Below are positions 39,880-45,596 of a stretch of 45,596 nucleotides of DNA, one piece after another. This DNA comes from Verrucomicrobiia bacterium (GTDB lineage: Bacteria; Verrucomicrobiota; Verrucomicrobiia; JABWAM01). The translations under genes were made by a program, and so were the position numbers. The stretch spans positions 1 through 45,596 of the forward strand of contig JAQUAF010000046.1 in NCBI GenBank assembly GCA_028687435.1, given 5' to 3'. Below the pieces are notes generated by a model, which did no database searches, was not told the origin of the DNA, and worked only from the letters and a program-made list of their open reading frames with translations. Numbering within the stretch: position 1 is the first letter of the stretch; each line of letters begins with the position of its first letter.

Positions 39880-41202
39880 TCAGACGTCGTAGAGATAACG
39901 GGAAAAAGTATTTTCCAGCAGTTCCTGTTGTCCGCTGGCGAGGGGTGGTTCGCCTTGTTGGGCCGCCCATTTTTCCAGTTCAAGCAATGAGGTTTTGCCG
40001 GTCAGCGCCTTTTTGCCCATGCCGGAACGGAATCCCGCATATCTTTTATTGATCGCATGAACAAGGGGTTTTTCCCGCCACAGCCGGTCGGCGATCAGCA
40101 GGGCCCGGGCGTAAAGATCCATTCCGCCGATGTGTCCATGGAAAAGATCAATCGTGTCAAAGGATCCGCGGCGCACCTTGGCGTCAAAATTGAGTCCGCC
40201 ATATTTGAGTCCGCCCTGCCTGAGCAGGGTGTACAGGGTCCATGTGGCGCTGGCCAGGTCGTTGGGAAACTGGTCGGTGTCCCAACCGCAGGACGGATCC
40301 CCCCGGTTGATGTCCAGGCTCCCCAATTTGCCGGCTGCAGAAGCCACGGCCAGTTCATGTTCAAAACTGTGGGTCGCAAGGGTGGCATGGTTGGCTTCGA
40401 TGTTCAGCATGAAATCATCCAGCAGATTGAATTCCCGGAGAAATCCGAGGGTTGTGGCGGCATCGAAATCGTATTGATGGGTCGAAGGTTCGCGGGGTTT
40501 GGGTTCGATGAAGAACATGCCTTTGAATCCGCATTTGCGGGCATGGTGCACCGCCATGTGCAGCATGGCCGCCAGTTGTTCGCGTTCCTGTTTCAGATCG
40601 GTGTTGAGCAGGGAAGAGTATCCCTCGCGCCCGCCCCAGAAAACATAACCGGAACCGCGCAGTTCAATGGTGGCTTCAATCGCCCGCCGGATCTGGCTGG
40701 CGGCATGGGCGAAGACCCGGGGATCGGGATTGGTCGCGGCGCCGTTGGCATAACGGGGATGGCTGAAAAGGTTGGCGGTTCCCCACAACAGTTTGACGCC
40801 GGTTTCCTTCTGCAGTCGTGAGGCTTTCCGGACGATCCGTTCCAGATTGCGCCCGCTGTCGGCCAATGAGACGCCTTCCGGGGCGATGTCCCGGTCATGA
40901 AAACAATAATAAGGCACGCCCAGCTTGACAAAAAATTCAAAGGCAGCGTCGAGAGTCTTTTCTGCGATGTCCATGGCGTCGTGTCCCCGGTTCCATGGCC
41001 TGTCATAAACCCCGCCGCCGAAGGGGTCTGCGCCTGTTCCCTTGAAAGTATGCCAGTAAGCGATGGCAAACCTCAGGTGTTCCTCCATGGTTTTGCCCGC
41101 CACTTTCCGTTTGGGGTGATAGTGCCTGAAAGCCAGCGGGTTTTTGGTGTCCGGCCCTTCATGGGCGATGGGGTTGCGCACTTCCGGAAAATAGGTGTGC
41201 AT
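39880..41202 (-). CDS. xylA: Xylose isomerase
   Basis: A 440-residue class II xylose isomerase. Landmarks are LAFRHYHPKRKVAGKTMEEH, PYYCFHDRDIAPEGVSLADS (catalytic His and Asp), KLLWGTANLFSHPRYANGAA, WGGREGYSSLLNTDLKQERE, FFIEPKPREPSTHQYDFDAA (metal Glu) and NIEANHATLATHSFEHELAV, then GGLNFDAKVRRGSFD and GHIGGMDLYARALLIADRLW. It converts D-xylose to D-xylulose (and glucose to fructose weakly) with divalent metals. No xylulokinase is adjacent, though a PfkB kinase and lyxose-isomerase-like gene exist at 7907-9477. It stands alone with its own promoter region upstream of 41202. Confidence 0.95.
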   Translation of the reverse strand: MHTYFPEVRNPIAHEGPDTKNPLAFRHYHPKRKVAGKTMEEHLRFAIAYWHTFKGTGADPFGGGVYDRPWNRGHDAMDIAEKTLDAAFEFFVKLGVPYYCFHDRDIAPEGVSLADSGRNLERIVRKASRLQKETGVKLLWGTANLFSHPRYANGAATNPDPRVFAHAASQIRRAIEATIELRGSGYVFWGGREGYSSLLNTDLKQEREQLAAMLHMAVHHARKCGFKGMFFIEPKPREPSTHQYDFDAATTLGFLREFNLLDDFMLNIEANHATLATHSFEHELAVASAAGKLGSLDINRGDPSCGWDTDQFPNDLASATWTLYTLLRQGGLKYGGLNFDAKVRRGSFDTIDLFHGHIGGMDLYARALLIADRLWREKPLVHAINKRYAGFRSGMGKKALTGKTSLLELEKWAAQQGEPPLASGQQELLENTFSRYLYDV

Positions 41203-41374
41203 GGGAGTCTGGGGTTGGGATTTTTTTTCTTCCGCGCCCCTGTCAAATCCGGGAGGCGGATGCGGGGTGGGAGGGGAATCGGGGAAATCCTGCGCTCTTT
41301 TTTATTCAAGTCAAACAAGATTCCGCTTGCCAGAACCGGTTCGCGAAGCCTAGGGTTCACCCGTCATTTTTAAT

Positions 41375-41457
41375 GCGCGAGTGGCGGAATGGCAGACGCG
41401 CACGCTTGAGGTGCGTGTGGTTTTACCGTGAGGGTTCGACTCCCTCCTCGCGCACCA
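41375..41457 (+). tRNA. tRNA-Leu (anticodon GAG)
   Basis: Acceptor GCGCGAG/CTCGCGC, D arm GTGGCGGAATGGCAGACGC, anticodon stem CACGC/GCGTG with loop TTGAGGT giving anticodon GAG, a long variable arm typical of class II tRNA-Leu, T arm GAGGG-TTCGACT-CCCTC, discriminator A and encoded CCA at 41455-41457. Confidence 0.95.
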
Positions 41458-41504
41458 TTTAAAAAAAACGTCCGCGCCAGGAAGGTGTTCGACTTGGCCG
41501 CTTC

Positions 41505-41894
41505 TTACTTCCGGACGGCTTTTTTCTTGTGGAACAAGGCCCAGCGTTTTCGTTGCGCGGCGGCGATGCGGGCGCGGCCTGCGGCGGACATCGATCGCCT
41601 TTTTCCGGCGCCATTTTTCTTCCTGGCGGCCGGTTTGATGCCGAGGCGGGCATGGACGGCGGCCCAGCGTTTCCGCTGTGCGGCGGCGACACGGGCGCGG
41701 CCTGCGGCGGACATGCCGCCTTTCTTTTTCCGTCTGGAAACGGCGGCCTTCCCCCGGGCCATTTTTCCCGGCTTGCGCCTGGATGAGGACAATTTCCCGC
41801 GCAAGGATTCAATTTTTGCGTTGTATTTGGCGGCCAGTTTTTCGGCGCGCTTGAGCTGGGTTGAGATTTTGTGGATGAGAGTGGATAATTTCAT
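41505..41894 (-). CDS. Very basic histone-like protein with two KRW repeats
   Basis: A 129-residue protein in which Lys, Arg and Ala make up most residues. The N-terminal part (residues about 5-35) could form a coiled coil (LIHKISTQLKRAEKLAAKYN). An 18-residue unit, MSAAGRARVAAAQRKRWA, occurs at 61-78 and again at 102-119 with Ile for Val, spaced by 41 residues of Lys-rich linker. The same kind of unit is common in small DNA-associated proteins of PVC and related bacteria. It probably binds nucleic acid. It is not in an operon, since the tRNA and leuB on either side are on the plus strand. Confidence 0.7.
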   Translation of the reverse strand: MKLSTLIHKISTQLKRAEKLAAKYNAKIESLRGKLSSSRRKPGKMARGKAAVSRRKKKGGMSAAGRARVAAAQRKRWAAVHARLGIKPAARKKNGAGKRRSMSAAGRARIAAAQRKRWALFHKKKAVRK

Positions 41895-41903
41895 GGGTCG
41901 TTT

Positions 41904-42071
41904 ATGATGAAAAAAAATCGTCAGGGCAAGATCAAAGGTTTGTTTTGCGCGATGTTCGATGACTCGTGTTGGGACAAAAAAACACGGCGGAACAGATTTC
42001 GATTGAATCCCAGCGCGGATTTTCTACGATTACCCTTCTTCTTGCAACCGGCGGGACGCCGGTTTTTTTGA
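41904..42071 (+). CDS. Possible leader ORF upstream of leuB
   Basis: A 55-residue frame from the ATG at 41904 (a second ATG follows) to the TGA at 42069-42071. Its end, DFLRLPFFLQPAGRRFF, contains three leucine codons (CTA, TTA, TTG) close together and runs through the terminator hairpin at 42047-42069. It could be a leader peptide for leucine control of leuB. There is no strong ribosome binding site and the Leu codons are not consecutive, so it may be chance. Confidence 0.25.
   Translation: MMKKNRQGKIKGLFCAMFDDSCWDKKTRRNRFRLNPSADFLRLPFFLQPAGRRFF
42047..42069 (+). terminator. Rho-independent terminator directly upstream of leuB
   Basis: ACCGGC-GGGAC-GCCGGT is a six-base-pair stem with five-base loop followed by seven Ts (42063-42069). 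The leuB ribosome binding site (GAGG at 42073-42076) starts four bases later. A terminator here either ends a transcript from the tRNA-Leu side or works as an attenuator for leuB. Confidence 0.7.
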
Positions 42072-42086
42072 TGAGGTTTTGAAAAC

Positions 42087-43142
42087 ATGAAAAATTACGA
42101 CATTGCAGTGATTGGCGGCGACGGCACCGGCCCCGAGGTGATCCGGGAGGCAATCAAGGTTTTGGAGGTTGTGGCGGCGAAGCACAAGTTCAAACTCAAC
42201 TTCACCCACTATGATTTCGGAGGGACGCGTTATCTGCAAACAGGCGAAGTGTTGCCCGACAGCGCGGTGGAGGAATTGAAAAAATTTCCCGTCATCCTGC
42301 TGGGCGCCATCGGCCACCCCGAAGTGAAACCGGGCATTTTGGAAAAGGGAATTTTGTTGAGGCTGCGTTTTGAGTTGGAACAGTTCATCAATCTGCGTCC
42401 GGTGAAACTTTACGATGAGCGGTTTTGCCCGCTCAAGGACAAGCGTCCGGAACACATCGATTTTGTGGTGGTGAGGGAAAACAACGAGGGGCTTTACACC
42501 GGATCGGGAGGGTTTGTTTTCAAGGGCACGCCGCATGAAGTGGCGATCCAGGAGAGCGTCAACACCCGCCGGGGAGTTGAACGCTGTCTGCGTTACGCAT
42601 TTGAAGTAGCCAGGAAACGTAAAAATAAAAGACTGACCCTGTGCGGCAAAACCAATGTGCTGACCTATGCGTTCGACTTATGGGAGAGGGCGTTCAACGA
42701 AGTGGGCGAAAAGGATTACAAGGATGTGAAACGCGATTATGCCCACGTGGACGCCACCACCATGTGGTTTGTTAAAAATCCCGAGTGGTTTGATGTCATC
42801 GTCACGGACAACATGTTCGGGGATATCATCACGGATCTGGGCGCCATGATTCAGGGCGGAATGGGAATCGCCGCCGGCGGCAACATCAATCCGGAAGGAA
42901 CAAGCATGTTCGAGCCGATTGGCGGAAGCGCGCCCAAATACGCCGGGAAAAATGTCATCAATCCCCTGGCTGCCATTTGCGCCGGACAGATGCTTCTGGA
43001 TTTCGTGGGCGAGACCAAGGCTGCCGAGGCCATCGAGAAGGCCGTGATCAAAGTGGTGAGGGGCAAGATCGAAAGCCTCGCCGCCGGCAAAATGGGTTAT
43101 TCCACCACGCAGGTGGGGGACATGGTCGCCGGCATGTTCTGA
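42087..43142 (+). CDS. leuB: 3-isopropylmalate dehydrogenase
   Basis: A 351-residue enzyme of the isocitrate/isopropylmalate dehydrogenase family. Start [67 protein letters not shown], and [20 protein letters not shown] followed by [17 protein letters not shown] are the family motifs in order. It oxidises and decarboxylates 3-isopropylmalate in leucine synthesis; tartrate or isocitrate dehydrogenase relatives are less likely. No other leu gene is adjacent. A terminator hairpin lies directly upstream. Confidence 0.88.
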   Translation: MKNYDIAVIGGDGTGPEVIREAIKVLEVVAAKHKFKLNFTHYDFGGTRYLQTGEVLPDSAVEELKKFPVILLGAIGHPEVKPGILEKGILLRLRFELEQFINLRPVKLYDERFCPLKDKRPEHIDFVVVRENNEGLYTGSGGFVFKGTPHEVAIQESVNTRRGVERCLRYAFEVARKRKNKRLTLCGKTNVLTYAFDLWERAFNEVGEKDYKDVKRDYAHVDATTMWFVKNPEWFDVIVTDNMFGDIITDLGAMIQGGMGIAAGGNINPEGTSMFEPIGGSAPKYAGKNVINPLAAICAGQMLLDFVGETKAAEAIEKAVIKVVRGKIESLAAGKMGYSTTQVGDMVAGMF

Positions 43143-43294
43143 TGCTGCGCGGCAGGTTCCCATGTTTATCAAGGCTTAGGGCCTGCGCAAAAAATTCACA
43201 TTTTGCTGGAGGAAATTTGCCTGGCTGGCAAGTCGCGAGCTACACAGCCAGCGGGCAAAAGAACCAGCGGAATTGTTCAAGTTATTTTGCGGCA

Positions 43295-43425
43295 GCTCCT
43301 TGTGGGGAAACGATTGCCTTGATTGAGAAATGGCAAAAAAGGGATGCCCTGCCGGATCTCTGATGGTGTCGGACGATATTGCCGCCCATGGAGTTGCGAT
43401 GGCGTTGATGACCAAGGGGGATCAA
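43295..43425 (+). pseudogene. Remnant of a GntR/LacI-type regulator
   Basis: Two frames give ETIALIEKWQKRDALPDL and then, after a stop and frame change at about 43363, LMVSDDIAAHGVAMALM. This corresponds to the segment [19 protein letters not shown] of the intact regulator at 12433. Nothing else of the gene survives. It shows that a further regulator stood here, just before the intact regulator-prepilin pair. 43143-43294 holds no recognisable gene. Confidence 0.65.
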
Positions 43426-43463
43426 GGTTTCCGATCGAATTGTGCGTCAAGTGAAAGAAAAAA

Positions 43464-43478
43464 TTGCATTTGTTGCAA
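43464..43478. promoter_or_regulatory. Operator-like palindrome TTGCA-N5-TGCAA
   Basis: TTGCATTTGTTGCAA is a 15-bp inverted repeat immediately before TTGTATATTGTATC, which looks like a -10 region, and 46 bp before the preferred regulator start. TTGCAA also overlaps the probable -35. It is therefore placed to let the regulator control its own gene. A related TTGCAAAAC word occurs at 45537. Confidence 0.45.
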
Positions 43479-43523
43479 ATCTGTTGTATATTGTATCGAA
43501 CAAAAGAACACACAGGCAATACA

Positions 43524-44699
43524 GTGGATTCTACTCTTCCAAGTGAATCGGGTTTTGAAAAAAACCGGAATTTGAGGCCCAGAGATCGTGTTTTGGCGTG
43601 CCTGAAAACAGAACTGACTCTTTCAAGGACAAACGGAAAAAGGCTTTCCCCTGTTCGAGTGCTGGCCAAACGCTTGGATGTCAGCACCTCAACTGTTCAG
43701 AGTGTGTTGAATCAACTGAAATACGAAGGCACCATTCAGACACAAACGAGGAATGGCACTTTTGCCGTGCTCAAGCAGGTCAAACGAGAGAGTTGCACTG
43801 TTGGCTTGAATATTCCACAAAGGGGACGGTCATTGGAAGAAACTTGGGCCAGCCGGATTTACAGCGGCATCTTTCGTGCGATGCTGTCATCGGAGATTCC
43901 CGTCAAACTTTTGCCATTGTTGCCCACACAAGGAGAAATTCCCACCGGGAAAGAGTTTGAGCGGGCCGCGGAAAGACTTTTGGATGAGGTTGAACGTGTG
44001 GACGGCGCGATTTTATTTCCCAGTCCTTTTTCGGATTCAGTTCGTTCGGCTTACGAGGCGAGGGGCAAGCCGGTGATGGATTTGGATCCGCCCGCAGTTT
44101 CGGCGACGTGTAACTTTGTGGCGGCCGATTTTTTTGGGGCGAGCTTTCGTCTTGGATCTGCATGGCGCCAGGCAGGTCGCCGCAACATGGTGGTGCTGAA
44201 CAGCATGTCGTTGGATGAGGGAGGATATGTTTCCGAACGGCTGCGTCTGGCGGGATTTCTCTGTGGCATTGGCGAAGCCCTTGGGTCGTCCATTTCGTGC
44301 CGAGTGGTCAATGCGGGCTCATTTCGCGAGGAAAACGGTTTCATGACCATGAAAAAACTTCTCGAGGAAATGGAATGGAAGCCGGATGCGGTTTATTGCT
44401 CGGGTGATTTGCTGGCTCTTGGCGCGATCAAAGCCCTTTTGGAACACGGCTTGGAAATTCCCGAACAGGTGAGCGTCGTGGGGGGCGCAGGCATTGACCT
44501 TTCCGAAACGGATTATCCCAAAATGACCCGGATGGTCCAACCGCTTGAGAAACTTGGCGAGGCGCTGGCGCAAGGGCTTGTGAACCGTCTTCTCATGGAT
44601 GAATCCCATCCTGTTCCGTTGCCCGGAAAAATTCTTCCGCTTCCTTTTTGCGGCGGCGCCACCACCCGTCCGCAGGAAACCGCCTGCCTGAAAAATTGA
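43524..44699 (+). CDS. GntR-HTH / LacI-type transcriptional regulator
   Basis: A 391-residue protein if started at the GTG at 43524; an earlier ATG at 43464 would place the promoter inside the gene. Residues about 15-85 hold the winged helix ([20 protein letters not shown], then [20 protein letters not shown]). The effector domain resembles LacI/Gal[66 protein letters not shown] and [20 protein letters not shown]. It is distantly related to the regulator at 12433 and, like it, is followed directly by a prepilin gene. Confidence 0.82.
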   Translation: MDSTLPSESGFEKNRNLRPRDRVLACLKTELTLSRTNGKRLSPVRVLAKRLDVSTSTVQSVLNQLKYEGTIQTQTRNGTFAVLKQVKRESCTVGLNIPQRGRSLEETWASRIYSGIFRAMLSSEIPVKLLPLLPTQGEIPTGKEFERAAERLLDEVERVDGAILFPSPFSDSVRSAYEARGKPVMDLDPPAVSATCNFVAADFFGASFRLGSAWRQAGRRNMVVLNSMSLDEGGYVSERLRLAGFLCGIGEALGSSISCRVVNAGSFREENGFMTMKKLLEEMEWKPDAVYCSGDLLALGAIKALLEHGLEIPEQVSVVGGAGIDLSETDYPKMTRMVQPLEKLGEALAQGLVNRLLMDESHPVPLPGKILPLPFCGGATTRPQETACLKN

Positions 44700-44734
44700 T
44701 TTTCTTCCGTTCCGAAATTCCTCAGCATGAGAAT

Positions 44735-45430
44735 ATGAGATTCATTATGCCAAAGATGCGTTTTTTTTCTGCGTTTTTAATTTTCCGGCGCGGATGCGGG
44801 GGGATGACTCTGACCGAGTTGCTCGTAACATTGGCAATCATTGGAATGCTTGCCGCTTTGATGCTCCCGGGACTGCGGGCGGCAAGGATGACCGCGCTTC
44901 AGATTCAATGCATGAACAATCTCAAGCAGATTGGCATGGCCTTGCTTAATTATGCCAATGAGAACGAGGAGAGCCTGCCGTGCATCTACGATGCAAAGAC
45001 ATGGCCTCAGACCCTGTTTGACGAAGGTTATCTTGGCGGCAATAAAAATGTCCTGGTTTGTCCGTCTTGGGCGCCAAAGCAATGGATCAATTATAGCTCA
45101 ACTTATGGGCTCAGGATGTTTAACCGGGAGGCTTCCGGTTCGATCACCGGCTACAATTATCATTTTCGCCTCACAAATCTGGAAGACTCGGTGAAGAATC
45201 TGCCATCCTTGCAGACAACTCCGGCTGAATTCTTTTTCCTTGTGGACAGCCTTGGCTCCTTAAATGCGCAACGGTACTATGTATGTGATGAGTTGCATTA
45301 TGGCGGGACAAATCCTGGCGTGCATCTGCGGCATTCCGGCAAAGCCAACGCGTTTTTTGCCGATGGGCATGTTGAGGGCAGGGAGGCGTCTTACTTTCAT
45401 GACAATCAGAATTTTATTTTATATCGATGA
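44735..45430 (+). CDS. Prepilin-like protein with H-X9-DG motif
   Basis: A 231-residue protein with ATG options at 44735 and 44747; no strong ribosome binding site. A basic leader ([16 protein letters not shown]) precedes the cleavage site and helix [20 protein letters not shown]; the residue after the cleavage Gly is Met instead of the usual Phe, and Glu+5 is kept. The end has [20 protein letters not shown], the H-X9-DG motif. It belongs to the same family as 13590-14267. It starts 35 bp behind the regulator, so the pair is probably one transcript. Confidence 0.82.
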   Translation: MRFIMPKMRFFSAFLIFRRGCGGMTLTELLVTLAIIGMLAALMLPGLRAARMTALQIQCMNNLKQIGMALLNYANENEESLPCIYDAKTWPQTLFDEGYLGGNKNVLVCPSWAPKQWINYSSTYGLRMFNREASGSITGYNYHFRLTNLEDSVKNLPSLQTTPAEFFFLVDSLGSLNAQRYYVCDELHYGGTNPGVHLRHSGKANAFFADGHVEGREASYFHDNQNFILYR

Positions 45431-45596
45431 TGGATTGTCCTGCAAATGGGGGCGCGGCCTTCATTGTTGAACCTCAAAAATGCGTGAAAACTTCATTTTT
45501 TGATATTGTTCCCTCTGAGGGACCGTTTGGAATAGTTGCAAAACGGGAAATTTTCTTGGAACTGTAAATGATTGATCTTTTGAAAAGCAGCCAAGA
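45431..45596 (+). other. Intergenic end region with possible gene start
   Basis: After the prepilin stop the DNA is AT-rich with TTGATATTGTTCCC and TTGCAAAACGG words that may be promoter or operator. An ATG at 45568 opens a frame (MIDLLKSSQ) that continues past the right edge. Whether it is a gene cannot be told. Confidence 0.3.

Overview
The window reads as a chromosomal segment of a Gram-negative bacterium of the PVC superphylum, most likely Verrucomicrobiota or a close relative. The reasons are the gene order rplM-rpsI-argC-(methyltransferase)-argJ-argB-argD, two prepilin-like proteins with the H-X9-DG signature each directly behind a GntR/LacI-type regulator, a membrane Ser/Thr kinase, and many CBM9-like, LamG and TIM-barrel sugar proteins. 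The taxonomy is an inference from gene content; there is no rRNA gene. Coding density is high, genes lie on both strands, and the DNA is moderately GC-rich.

Layout. 1-500: transposase remnant and a small unknown gene. 476-5261: DUF362 protein, divergent from a kinase-tlyA-xerC run. 5273-7364: minus-strand set of a small secreted TPR/secretin-like protein, an amidohydrolase and a short DUF1854 protein. 7480-7770: decayed group II intron reverse transcriptase. 7907-9477: D-lyxose-isomerase-like cupin plus PfkB kinase. 9486-11979: minus-strand small secreted protein, CBM9-like protein, folB, a nuclease tail fragment and pgpA. A tRNA-Pro(UGG) follows at 12170. 12433-20642: a plus-strand sugar locus with regulator, prepilin, CBM9-like protein, LamG-glycosidase, MDR dehydrogenase and two xylose-isomerase-like TIM barrels. 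20643-26733: the minus-strand ribosomal-protein/arginine operon.

27485-33479 holds the most striking structure. An intact PHP histidinol-phosphatase gene and an intact gmd are separated by a roughly 3.5 kb block (AraC regulator, FAD oxidoreductase, M23-like protein). The block is flanked by direct repeats of about 630 bp. The left repeat ends in a truncated gmd and the right repeat begins in a truncated histidinol-phosphatase gene. This is the arrangement left by single-crossover (Campbell-type) integration of a circle carrying part of the locus, or by a matching assembly error. 33535-35369: rmlB and a short rmlA, next to gmd, for nucleotide-sugar synthesis.

35481-38870: minus-strand FlgM-like small protein, lipoprotein, REC-HD-GYP response regulator and HDOD protein, a probable signalling group. 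39184-41202: an orphan corrinoid protein and xylA, convergent over a strong two-way terminator. 41375: tRNA-Leu(GAG). 41505-43142: a very basic DNA-binding-like protein and leuB, the latter directly behind a terminator hairpin. 43295-45430: a regulator remnant, then a second complete regulator-prepilin pair. The right edge is intergenic or the start of an unseen gene.

The main themes are housekeeping amino-acid synthesis (arg, leu, his), surface-sugar precursor synthesis (gmd, rmlBA), and inducible carbohydrate use controlled by local GntR/LacI and AraC regulators.
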